NCBI GenBank assembly: GCA_021904315.1 | Contig: CM038907.1 | Coordinates: 24,187,223-24,251,222 of the forward strand | DNA length: 64,000 nucleotides | Origin: Sphagnum magellanicum | Lineage: Eukaryota > Streptophyta > Sphagnopsida > Sphagnales > Sphagnaceae | Direction of reading: 5' to 3' | In this document: piece after piece, positions 12,003 through 24,400 of the stretch | Layout: each line of letters starts with the position of its first letter | How positions within the stretch are numbered: the stretch's first letter is position 1 | Program-made: the position numbers and the translations under genes | Notes under the pieces: model-generated | Database searches by the model: none | What the model was told of the DNA's origin: nothing | The model's input: the letters and a program-made list of their open reading frames with translations, nothing else

Positions 12003-12705
12003 CCTTTTTTTTTCGCTGGCTACAGAAAGAACCAAAAAAGCGAAATTCAAAATTAAATGTGCTAAAATCAAGTGTTTTTAAAGATTTCCAATAGCCAGAA
12101 TCAGACTAATATTTAAGAAAAGGTCGCCATATGTCTTTTGCATGGTTCAAGTAAAGGGGTAGCCTTTTTATGAATTAACAAAAAACCATTTACTTTCATA
12201 ATTAGGTTGTAGCCAAATTTGGCTAAAGCTTCCTATGGATTATTGCCACTTTAGGCTACATCACAACCTAGCCTTTTTTTTTTTTCCGCCCGCTATGAAT
12301 AGCCAAAAAGTGAAATTAAAATATAGAAATGCTAAATTCAAGTTTTTTTAAAGATTTCCAATAGCCGTAATTCGACAAATATTTTTAAAAATCATCAGAT
12401 GTCTTTCACATGGTTCAAGTAAGGGGTAGCCTTTTTACAGAAATATGTTTTAAAAAATTTTACTTTCATATTTAGCTTGTAGCCAAATCTGGCTAAATTT
12501 TCCTAGGGATGATTGCCACTTTGGCTATGTCATAACCTAGCCTTTTTTTTTTGGCTGGCTATAGATAGCCAAAAGAGAAATTTAAATTTAAAAGTGCTAA
12601 AATCAAGTGCTTTTGAGATTTTCAATAGCCAGAGTTTGACCAAAATTTAAGAAAATCGCCAGATGTCTTTTTCATGGTTCAAGTATGGTAGCCAAAAATA
12701 TAGAA

Positions 12706-12740
<35 letters not shown>

Positions 12741-13110
12741 TTCCTTTAGTATCTAGCTTGTATCCAAATTTGGCTAAATCTTCCTATGGATGATGGCCAC
12801 TTTGGCTATGTCACAAAATTGATAGAAAAATAAAATTGCAAGCCTTTTATCAGCTGGCTAAGTATAGCCATAAAAACGAATTTATAAAATTTTAAATGCT
12901 GAAATCAAGTGCCTTTTGAGATTTTCAATAGCCAGACGTCGACCTTTTTGTAAGAAATTTCGCCAGATTTTTTGACATGGTCCAAGTTGGTAGCCAAAAA
13001 TGTTTAAATATTTTTACTTTCATAATTAAGTTGTAATCAAATTTAGTTAAATCTTCCTATGGATGATCACCATTTTGGCTATCTCACAAAATTGACAAGG
13101 AAAATTAAAA
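12003..13110. repeat. Tandem array of about four 265-300 bp units with TTTGGCTA motifs
   Basis: The marker GCTGGCTA (or a close variant) recurs at about 12015, 12289, 12553 and 12853. Within each unit the same blocks follow in order: a T-rich run, TAGCCAAAA, AATCAAGTG, TTTTCAATAGCCAGA, CATGGTTCAAGT, TTTGGCTAAATCTTCCTATG and GGATGAT-GCCACTTTGGCTA. An AT dinucleotide run sits at about 12708-12736 in the third unit. The palindrome TAGCCAAATTTGGCTA or near variants occur in several units. Related single pieces appear near 13508, 42360, 52990 and 61650-62250. No protein is encoded. Confidence 0.75.
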
Positions 13111-13370
13111 AATAAAAATTCCGGGCCCGGCCGGTTAGTTTTACTCGGGTAACTCTAACTTTTTCTACTTTTACCCTCATCACATCTAAAAAGGTAAGAA
13201 AGTCTTGTACCAAATGGCCCATTTTTTAATAATTTTTTTTTGGTCTGGTGAAGGTACCGGTGTAGGTGCTAAGTTCGCCCTGGCCTTTCCTGGGGCATTG
13301 ATTTTCCAAATCTTTTCCTTACCAAAAATATTATTATTGTGTCCGAACAAATTTTCTTCCTTTTCGTACT

Positions 13371-13405
<35 letters not shown>

Positions 13406-14021
13406 CACTTTATGTGCACATCACTAGAGTTTCTTTTCACATATTTGTAATGTAGTAGATAAGGGTGGCAAATCATCCGTAGTAAATAAATTATTTTTAA
13501 AAAAAATTAGCCAAATTTGGCTATGAAAGAATTATGAAAAATAAAAATTCTAAGCATTTTTCTATATTGTTGGCTACTATTGATACTGGATCATGATACA
13601 AAAACTTTGGTGACTTTTTTTTTGTTTTTTTGTTTTTTTTTTCCCTTTCATTTTTGGAATCCTTTTTGGTAATCGGCAACAGAATTTAACCGTGAAAGAC
13701 AAATTTATTAGGCTACTCAAAATTATTTAAAAGAAAATCTCATTAGGTTAAGTGGCGAAATTTCACGAATAAAAGAAATATTGTACATTATGGTACCCCC
13801 CTTGAACTTAAACGTGAATGTGTATTGTGTGACCCGTCCTGGAAAATGCCAGGTACAATATGGTATAAAGCATGTGGACAAATTCCCAAGTGTATTTAGA
13901 AAGCAACACATATTCGTGAATATCCCTCCGTAAGTAGATGAAATTTTTTTTAGCACTCCGATAAATAATTTCCTAAGTTTATTTGCCCTATTTTGTTTGA
14001 GCATCTTATATATAATATAGA
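13111..14021. other. Intergenic DNA with a 32-base G run
   Basis: Contains an uninterrupted run of G at 13373-13404 and a solitary palindrome piece TAGCCAAATTTGGCTA at about 13508. No gene is recognised. The G run could form a quadruplex and its length is likely to vary or be mis-assembled. Confidence 0.5.
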
Positions 14022-14180
14022 CTAGGGTCAGTTTTCACATTGAGAAAAAAAAAAAAAATCAAAAAGAAAAAAATTCAATAATTTTTTTAAAAAATTACTG
14101 AATTTTCCATTGTCATATGAGTAGTGAAATTATTCAGAGTGTAATTATCATGAATTATCATAGGTTACAATATGATAACA
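14022..14180. mobile_element. Second copy (partial) of the CTAGGGTCAGTT MITE
   Basis: The left end CTAGGGTCAGTTTTCACATT and following A-rich interior match the element at 3849-4079, including the shared ATGAGTAGTGAAATTATTCAGA-type segment. A matching right inverted repeat was not found, so the copy is diverged or truncated and its right limit is approximate. Confidence 0.45.
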
Positions 14181-17100
14181 TATTAGTAGAAATGCCCATA
14201 ATATAAATTTGTATGTAGGAGAAAGCGCTTAACAATAATAGGGCATTACACCCAAATAAAAATTATCATGATTATTTGGACTTTGTATTGTTTCATGATA
14301 TTAGAAACATGAGTGAGAAAAAAACATGTTAATATTAATTACACAAACATTTTTCAACCAAAAAAATCTAAATGTGATAAGCTAATAAACAAATGTTCCA
14401 CACCTTTGAAAAAAAAAATTATAATTTGATGAAAATCCTTAATGTTCTAAAGATTTAGAATTGATAAAACTTGACACCAAAGTTTTGATAAACCCTTCAC
14501 ATTTTATTTATTGGTCCTCTCTTTAGAAGCTTGGATGAAATGGATGAATGATTCATTTTATTCTCTAATTATTTAAATGTTAATCAATCAACCCTTAGTC
14601 CAAACTTCCTCCAAATCATTAGTCTTGTTTATTCATCAACCTATCTTTTATAACTTACATTATGATCACATTATCTTTTCATTTGAAAATTGTTACAAAT
14701 TGCAAGATTTTCATGCAATGGAACATTCGATGTTTGATGGAATCAAATAATTCAATCAATGCTATTGATAAACCAACCATTGGACTTCACCAATGATGAT
14801 CTTGACAAAACATAAACCATCTTCAAAATGAAGAAAACAAATTGTATGGTAGTTGCCACACATTCATAAATTCTTAAAAATGCAAAAAAAAAAAGGTATA
14901 TGTTAATCATTTCAATTTAAACAATGGCTAGTCTTTCGATACGGTGACATAAATGTCACATGTCTTAAATCTTTCATGGGTATAGATTATTTTTCAATTC
15001 CACATGAATTTCAAAAGAACTCCAAATGGATTGTCTAATAAAACATTGGAGATTTCTTTTCAAAGGTTGTGACTTTTTAGTTGAATATTTTTCAATTGTA
15101 AGTTTATATTTGGGCATTATGAGTCCAGACAATTATAAGACTCATAAAATAAATAAAAAATTAATATTCCCATTTGGAGTCTTGAGAACTTTTGTTATTT
15201 CAATGTAGTCATCGTCATCAATCACAAAATATAATATAGGGAGAAAATTGATTAGTCCTTTTAAGTTTGGGTCATAATGTGTTTTGTGACTATAGGTCAT
15301 TTGTGTTTCATTCATGCATCATTTTTGGTTTTAATTTGCATTAATCGCTTTTTTTTTGTGGTTTATGGATATTGATTTCACATTAAATTCAAGTTTGTGA
15401 ATTCTTTTTAGTTTTATTCTTAAGCTTTCATCCTCACTCTTTTATTTGGGAGTTAAGAAGCACACCTTAGGTTCATATTTTGGTGCAAACAAGAATTGCC
15501 ACATTTTTCTTCGTTGGCACCACTAAAGGCATCTAAAGGCACTACTACAAAATGTGGGTGTAGTTCATTAGTCCTTGTTCACTAAACTTCATTGGTCCCC
15601 ATTCACTACAACCATTAAAGTCTCTCAAAATCCACTAAAATCATTTGGAGTACAAAGGACACCTTTTGTTGTAATGAGGTGAATTAAAATCATTATAAAA
15701 AGTGCATGCAATGATTTTTTTTCCATTTTAATAAAACATTCTTAAGTTGCTTAATAAAGGACATGATTTAGGTTTGGTTTCAAGTAAATCAAAGCCTTGT
15801 AAAACCACTAGATCATATGAGTTACAAATTCCAAAGATAGTAACCTAAGTTTGTATGATCAACCTTATTCATTTTTAGTGTTGTATACTATTTTAAGCTT
15901 GCAAATTGAATGAAAGTGTCAAAAACACCAAATGCAACTTTAGAACATAACCATAATCATTCAACAAAATATCACACTATAAAACTACGTCCATCACAAT
16001 TAGGACAATGATTACCATTAGAAATCTCAATTTCAATTTGAAACTTCTTTGAACATACAAATAATAAATGACATCAAAGTTTTAAAAATTTTATAAAATA
16101 AATTCCCTTTGAAAGGGAAACATGAAATCGTATACCTAGAGGCACAATAAGTTTTGAACCAAAACATCGTGACCTAAATCCCTTTAAGGTCATATAAGAA
16201 TTGGAAAAACATGTTAAAACAAAAATGAATTATGTGATTCTAAATTAGATAAAATAAGAGAAAGTGCTATTGTTTTCCCAACAAAAAAAACATTTTATTT
16301 CCTATCAATCATGTTTATATGACATACCTTTGTTTAAACTAAAACCTACTTTCATTCAAACAAACACATATTTTCAAAATAAAAAAAAAATACAATTATA
16401 AATGATTATTAAAATCCATTAACTCTTCTCAACCATTCATTGAAACTTCATAATTTGCATTGAGAAATTTAGACTTATAAAGACTTGAATAGAAGGAACA
16501 TGGCAAGCAAATATATTTTTTAACACCTCAAACATTAAACACTCAAAAAAAATTATTTTTAATTTTTTAATTTTTACAATTTCTTAATGTTAAGTTAAGT
16601 GAAAATGAAAAATGATTTTGTTAATGAACATAGGTGATTTTCAAAATTTAGACCTATCACATTGTAATGTCCATTCTTGAAACAAGGATTATTTCTTACA
16701 AGATACTACCAAAAAATAACCATATGTTAATCAAATCAACTATTAGCTATTCAACTCATTCAACAACAACATTGAATTTTGTTTCAAGGTGTTGTTTCCC
16801 ATGCTTTCAAAACAAATTCCACTTGTACATGGGCCACCATAATAAAATTTTAGTCACCCAAAACAATAAACAAACTTAGTTCATGGTTTTTTTTTTGGTT
16901 TGATAATATAAATTATTATCACACAAGTAGGTTTCGGTGTGGCAAAAAACAACCCATAATACTAAACTTGAACCTATCACATGCAATTGAAAGGAAAATA
17001 CCTTGCAAAATCTCATGCATATATAAAAAATAGTCAATGTCTAGAAAGCTCACAATCCAAAAACTAGAATGAAATTGTAAAATTTCATTGTACATAATTC

Positions 17101-19010
17101 TTGTAACCTTACCTCTTCCACCAATTTTTTTGCAAAGCATTGCTTTTGAAATGATAAAATGTAAAGTCCAATTTAATGACAAAACAATTATTAGAGACAA
17201 TTCTTTGTATATGTTGTTAACCCTTAATCTTCTCTCCCATTTACCAAATTGAAGAAAGATTTTGCATGTATAGATATGAAAGACTTAAATGAATTCCAAG
17301 TGAAAGCTTGATAAAACCAAATCGTCGTTTATAGGAATAATATTAAAACTTAGGATCCTTGACAATATCATGAGCACCATGCCCTATGACTTGCAACCTT
17401 CTAACCTTAATGAATATATTTTTTATGATGAAATAAGTTAGAAATAATGGCACACACCAATTTAATGAGTGTTCATGAATAAGAATTGTAAATGTTTTGT
17501 TATAGAAAAAAATGGTGTTTTTTTTTAAGAACTCAAGCAATTTGCATTAAAATAACATCACTTAAACAAAATTTCACATTTGAATTATTTCCTTGATTGT
17601 AGCATAAACTATTGTTTCAAAGAGTTGATTATGAAATGAAGAAAGGTTACACCATGAATTTAAGGGCTTGGTCCATAGCACCTAAAGGATTCTTGATGCC
17701 TTGTTTTTTTGAATCATTCATAAATTGTTCATCATTAATTTTTTTCACCCATTTTGAACATAAAGCTTGTGTATTACAAATTTAAGTACTCCAAGAAAAA
17801 AATGCAACTGAACATAAAAAAAACATAGGTTCATTTGAGACAAACATGACATATATTTACATTAAGCATCCAATATGAAATTCATAGGTTAGTTCTTCCA
17901 TACTAGACCATTATGTTTTATTGCAACCTCCATCACCATATTGTCTACAAATGCCATTTTCATCAAACTTGTAGTTGTATTTCCTTTGGTATAACCATTC
18001 CTTCCAAAGCAAAATAAAAAACCTTCTTTAGTTTAATTCTTATTACTTGTTCTAAGCTCAACATTTTCAAATAACCTTTTTATCACTACTTGAAATCTTT
18101 CAAGCAATTTTGGTCCTCTCTCTCTCTCCCTTCATTATAAACAAAACATATGCATTTTCATGCAAACAATCACAAATTCCATTTTGAAATTGAACAAAAA
18201 ACTAAAAAGAAAATATAGTTCTTCCTTTTGCCAATTGTTCCTTTTTTTATACACCTTACTTGGCAATGGATTGAATTATTTTCAAATACAATTTTTGGTG
18301 TGACTATTGGAGGAATGATGGTGCAAAATGGATTTTATACTTGCCTTAACTACATTAGGTTTAATTATCATTATCATTGAAATTATATTTATTAATATTG
18401 TGATTATTATTATTTGAACACTAGGATGGGATCAAGAAGAACTAGGGTTAGTCAATTGGGAATATTGTCAATATTGGCATATTTATATTATTATTGTTAA
18501 ATCACTATTATGATGGGATGAGAAATGAGGATAAATTTGGAAAAGGGACCCTAACTCTATTATTATTATTATGATGCAATACAATTATTTATTTATTTAT
18601 TTATTTTTGTGATGTTAATCTTCAAACATGAAAAGTTTGATTTCAACCTATACAAAGGATTGTTTTAATGAAAAAGACCCAAATTTGCTAGACTTTGGGA
18701 ATAAAACAATAAATTCCAAAAGGTAACCAAAATTATAAAAGGATGCTTAATTTTTAAAATTTTCATATTTAATTTATAGCCATCACAAAATTGGGAGGAA
18801 AAGAGAAAACATTGATTAGAATGGATGAGGAACTAGGAATCTCAGTGAATTTTTTTTTGGGAAATTTTTTGTCGGTTTCCCAACCAAAAAATCCTCCAAA
18901 GTTTTGGTATCACAAAAAAAAAAACCCTAGGATTGGCCAAATTGGGAAAAGAATCCAAACTTGATTGGTGTGAAAAGTTATATTATGTACATGCAGTTTT
19001 TCTTTCTTTT
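14181..19010. other. AT-rich intergenic DNA, no gene seen
   Basis: Almost 5 kb of AT-rich sequence with abundant A and T runs. Open frames are short and compositionally biased. No transposon protein, RNA gene or tandem array was identified. A TTAT-type simple repeat lies near 18585-18606. Confidence 0.55.
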
Positions 19011-21447
19011 TAATGTACCTATCGTGTTGGCCCACTGCTTTGACGTTATTGGAGAGGTCTGAGGTTCGAATCCTGACTGACATCTGTCCAAAAGTGGGCT
19101 GCACGGAGACAGAGAGGGGTCTTGCAGGGAGGTTGCGCCATCGCTGTTTCTCTGAAGCTCTTCTTCCTCTTCTTCTTTCGGCTAACGACGCCCATCGATG
19201 CGTGGTGTTTCTCATGTCTCGTTTGGCTCTTCGGCGAGACGATCTCTGGTTTGCGATTTCTAGGATTCTGGTTTTTGGTGGACTTTGATTCAATTATTTT
19301 TGGTGCTGGGCGGTTGTGGTTTTATTTTCAGGATCAGAAGACAGTGGAAAGAAAAAGAAGAAGAGTCGGGGGTTGGTGTGGTTGCGGAGACGAAGGTAAT
19401 GGCCTTGCTCGGCCAACAGGAAATGAGATCCCGGCAGTATCCAGAGGCGCTCGTGTCGAGTTCTGGTCTGTTCGGACGTCTCTTGAACACAGGTTTGTGA
19501 GATTTTTTTTTTTGCCCTGATTTTCGGGATTATTGCGGGTTTGCTTCCCGAGAAGCTGTACAGTTGAAGAGAGACGAAGAAGGGGGAGTTTCGCGCTGGA
19601 TCTGGGAGCCAGTAGTAGCTGGGAGACTGTCTTCCAGCGGCTTGCATTTCAAGGTCCTGCAGTGGTCACGAGCTGTGCTTGACTGGGACTTGGGAGCATG
19701 AGGTATTAGCTTTAGAGAGTTTCTCTTACAGGACTGCATTTGGAGACACGGCGCCGGCTGGAGAAAAGTCTTCTTCTTCACGGCCCTCGAGTTTGAAAGC
19801 TCCTGCTTTGAGCTCTCTTACATTTCAGGCTTACTGGAGGAGATCACCATGGTGTACCGATTAGGGATTATGATGCGACTGCCGTTCACACAAGGGAGCT
19901 TATGAGCTTCTTAGACCACTAGCGGGTTTTCATCATGTGCCACGAGAGTTCTGCTTTTTGGAGATGATTCTATCAGTCCTGACAAAACTGGAATTTGCTT
20001 CATGCTTCTTGTCATTTCTGTACACTGCCTATTTGCAGCTGTAAGTCCAGTTCCCTCGGCTTGGTGCAAACCGTCTCTTGGCATGCAACGAAGCAGAGAC
20101 TGATGGATGCTGCATCTCAGAAGCTCTTCAGCACGTTGTTCAGTATATTGTTTGTGGAATATGAGCACTAGGTTAGCTCAGGCGTCTGATTAGTCTGGCT
20201 CTGCAAATTGACTGTCCCTGCCCTGGGATGGGAGGTATAGCTTGAGGGGATGTGCCACCAGGAGACCAGACACAACAACAATCTTATCTACTTCAACAGC
20301 TTTTGGATGAATATGTGACACATGTGGTTGCAAATGAGTGCTGTAAAGGAGTGGAAGCAGGTACTACAACTCCTTCGCTGTCAGAATCACTGGATCCAGG
20401 CAACAACTGCTGCACCTTGACATATTTTGGGGAGAAAGCTAGCTCTGGTTTGAGAGGCTGTCTGAAGCAGATTATAGATGAGAAGCTTGTGAGCTCCTGA
20501 GAAAACTCTGCATGTCCTGACTATCTAATGCACACATGACACCTTGCACATGGTCATCTGGAGCTGTCATGTGCAAGAGATTCCAGAAAGGATGTGCTCT
20601 TTGACTTTTGTTAACTATCACCCAAGCAGAGGTCATTATTGTTCAGCTGAAGCAGAGTTTGCTTCCATGTTAGCTTGTGGGCTGGTTTGTGCAAGTAAGG
20701 GAATTCAAAAGTGGAGCTTGCTGTGGTAGTTGTGGCAGATGCTGTGTATGATTTTTAATGGAAGGCTGGACAAGGAGCTGAAGTCTTTCTATTGTTTGAG
20801 ACTTGGGGACTAGGAAGGGGTTCTCAATTGCTCTTCTCAGAGCTACCATTATTCACTTCCTTTATAGCTTTACTGGTCTCTGGTGTTGTTGTCTACAGAC
20901 CACCAGGCAACCTGGGAGTCTGTGGGCAGACAGCTGACTATAATGGAGAGGGAAATGGCTCACATAGGAGTGGACAGCCTCACTCGTACTGGTCCTCTTT
21001 TATATCAGCATCAGTTCTTTCCAGGAGGTCAGTGTACTTCTCTGGCTCACCTTCTACTTTCAGTTTTGCATTTGCAAGTGACTGTCTTGATATATGCTTG
21101 CAAGTATCATCTCCATGGTATCCTACCTTGCATATCCATTTGTTGCTGAGCAGATTGAATAATCATATTGGCCTTCATATCTAGGCTACTTTTGGGTACA
21201 CTGTTTGTACAAACTGCTCCTCCAGCACACTCTTGGTATAGTTTGTAGGGTGACAGGAAATGAGGCAAATTCTAGCCTGAAGTAGGGGTGACAGGACAGT
21301 TGAAGTGGTGATTCCATCCCATACCATTGTCTCATGTGTTCATGTGCCAGTGTTGCTCTGACCTCCAATGTATCTATAACAGCAACTGTTGGTTGATCTG
21401 TTGTTATCACTGCAGGTAATGAAAAACAGCCCACACTTGCAAACTGC
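19011..21447 (+). promoter_or_regulatory. Leader/promoter region upstream of the SPL gene
   Basis: From about 19000 the DNA becomes GC-richer and stays so up to the SPL start codon, as expected for transcribed sequence. No block resembles a known protein family on either strand. A good splice acceptor (CACTGCAG) ends at 21415, directly before the exon that carries the SPL start, so an upstream non-coding exon and a long leader with upstream ATGs are likely. An ATG at 21419, out of frame with the main start at 21448, would be one upstream open reading frame. Transcription start is not determined. Confidence 0.4.
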
Positions 21448-24400
21448 ATGTTTCGACCTATGGACCATGAGCATGGACCTTGGTCTTCACCTTCAAACAG
21501 GGACCATACTATGGCTCAAGGAGGGGAGACTCCCTCCCACCGAAAGGAATGGGATATGACAGCATGGAACTGGGACAGTGTAGCATTTGTTGCACAGTCT
21601 GCCTCTGGGATGGCCACTGATACAGCAAGTGGGGGGACACAAATTTACAGTGTTGATGGAAATGAAGAGTATCGCAGAGTTCCTGAGCTCACCTTACAGC
21701 TTGACAGGTTATCAGGTGATCATGTACAACCACTCCTGGGTGAGGGTTCAAGTGAATCAGAACTCCAGTGCAGATCCTTCTGTAGGAGCCAGAGCCCATC
21801 CTTGGCACTGAATGGTGCAAAACGCCTGACAAGAGATGACACAGCTCCTGAGGAACTTGAATCACTCAGCCTCAAGCTAGGAGGAAGCTCTTACCCAATC
21901 TTGGAGGAGGATGGCATTAGCTCCCATGGTGCAAAAAGGTTCTGCACTTCTTCTCCCCAGTCCCAGTTTCCTATGTGCCAAGTTGACAACTGCAAAGCAG
22001 ACCTAAGTGAAGCTAAGGACTATCACCGGCGACACAAAGTCTGTGAAATGCACTCCAAAGCAGTGGAGGCAACAGTTACAGGAGTTATGCAGCGCTTCTG
22101 CCAGCAGTGTAGCAGGTCCATTCACTTGTTCATCCTTTGTAGCAGATGCTTAGTCATCAGAGTGAGATTTGTGCTGCTGGCAGAGAACAGGCAAAGAATG
22201 TGGTTCTTCAAAATTTTGTCAAGGTCCATGTAACGGGTCTCACTTCTCTTTGTTGAGATACACCTGGAAGACCACCTTGATTTTCTAACTATGTTCAAGT
22301 GAGAAGTATTTGGTTGCCTTTGCCAATCTTGTGCGAGTTGCAACCCAGTTTGGATCATGTTTCTCATGTTGTCACCAGATCTGTGATGCCTTGTTGGAGA
22401 TTTATAGTGCCACATTCCTATCAGGACTAGAATCTTTGGAATTCCTATTACAGGCAAGCCTTCTGTCATCTGTCATGAATGAGCTTTCCTCTTACCTGGT
22501 TTTGTGAGGATGCCTGCTGATAAATTCTTTCATGTGTGCAGATTTCATCCACTACCAGAGTTTGATGAGGGAAAACGCAGCTGTCGCAGGCGGCTTGAGG
22601 GCCATAATAGGCGACGAAGGAAGACACAGCCTGATTCAGCAGCTAGAGGTTACTTGATGGGCGAGGAAGATCTTATGGGCAAAGATGGAGCAGGGTTAGT
22701 TGGAGGACTTCTTCATATCTTGGCACGATTGCAAGGTAGAACTTAAAAATGCCTATTAGGGCCTCTCTTTTTCTTGATTGTAGAGCCCAGTTTTGTGTAT
22801 TTTCTTCACTCTGTGAGTGCAGGCTGCCATCCTGTTCGTATAGTTTTGAAAGAGTTTGGGAGGCTCAGTGAGTAGCCATCCCTTTTCATTGAAGGTACAT
22901 ACTCTTATTACTGCCGCTCATCTTTGGTGCAGTAGGATATCTGTGAGCCAAAGGAGGAAATACAATTACCAGTCTATTCATTCTGAGGATCTCATCCAAT
23001 TGATGGAGATTTTGGGTTCTCAACATGACCTGTCTCAGTACTTTTTCTCTTTGATGAGACCTCACTGTGTGGATGCAGCATCAACATCCCTCGACCGTGG
23101 CAATATACCAATCGTTGACAGGGAGGCACTATTCAAGAAAGCAGTCTTGGCCGCTTTGGAGAACAGAATAACACCGTCGTGGAATCAGTTGATTCCAAAT
23201 CTTGACCACATAGCAGCTGGATTAGTGAGTAGGCAAGAGCAAGTTGCACAATCAAATGGTCATGCTACTGATCTGTCACTTGAAACACAATATCTTCTTT
23301 CCAGATTGGCTGCAGCTGCATTGCCGGAAGCTTTAGCATTGCTGCTTCAAAGTGGTGGGCGATTGTCTACCACACCAGGGCATGCTCTAGGATCTCATCC
23401 TCTTGTACATGAGCGGGCAGGTCCAGTGCCATTGACACATGCCTCCCCTTCCAGCCCTGACCCAGTGAGGATGCAAGCATGCCCTTCACAAAGACAATTC
23501 GGCCACTCATCTTCTTTACATGCTCCTTCAGTATCAACTCCCATCCGTGACAAGCCAGCTGTGCCCTTGGAACTCGTTCCAAAGTCTACTGATAGCTCCT
23601 TGGCAAGGCCAGTTGCTGAGCAACCAATGCGGAATTCTGAACTTTCAGCTGTGCAGGAAAACCAGGTCCCTCCAGCACCATTGATGCAGAGACTGTTCCC
23701 ACAGCAGTCAACTGTTCACCATTTAACTGCAGCCATTGGGACGGATGCTAGAGTGATTGGGTCATCTTTTAGGCCTATTCCAGCTGATCTTCAGCCAGCA
23801 ATGCAACCTCCAATTGTGCAACTCAGTGACAGTTCACAGTCGGGGTCAGATGAGCAATTACCAGCTCACCTGCTCGCAAATATGGAGGTAAAGCTTCTGC
23901 TGGCAGTAGTTTTATTTGTCTGTAGGTGTTGCATAAGAGTTTGATGTATTCCTTAGATATTGTTAGGAAATGTACCTTCACACATTTCTTAATGTGCCAT
24001 TTTGATTTGAATGTGATTTTGGATTGGTGTATGGCAGAAGTGGAAGAATCCTACACGTCGCATCTCACTCAAGCTATTTGGTCGGACACCTGAAGACCTG
24101 CCTGATAATCTACGAACGCAGGTGCTGAATTCATGACAGCCTTTGTGCTGCTGTCTAGTATGTCTTAGGTGGATTTAGGTGGAGTTGATTACAAAAACCA
24201 GAATTGTTTCTTTCCTTACTTCATGTGAGTGAAATTTTGAAGTGGCTAGCATGTTGGTATATCATGTCAAGTTAGAAGTCTTGCAAAGATTCTGTCCATA
24301 GTACTGATGATTTGTCTGTTTGTTATGCAGATTGATACATGGCTAGCACATGTGCCTTCAGACATGGAGAGTTACATAAAACCTGGTTGTGTTGTATTGA

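Noticed and set aside
11630-12081. Open frames of 104-135 codons on both strands
   Set aside because: They overlap each other in the GC-rich upstream region of the M50B-like gene, are low in complexity and match no family I recognise.
19012-19086. Possible tRNA gene or tRNA-derived SINE head (GGTTCGAATCC B-box at about 19071)
   Set aside because: The B-box is perfect, but the T stem has a mismatch, the acceptor stem pairs in only about four of seven positions and no anticodon arm of normal size fits, so it is at best a tRNA-like relic.
18910-19647. Open frames of 90-130 codons around the start of the SPL leader
   Set aside because: Both strands are open because of composition; no conserved motifs and no consistent splice junctions.
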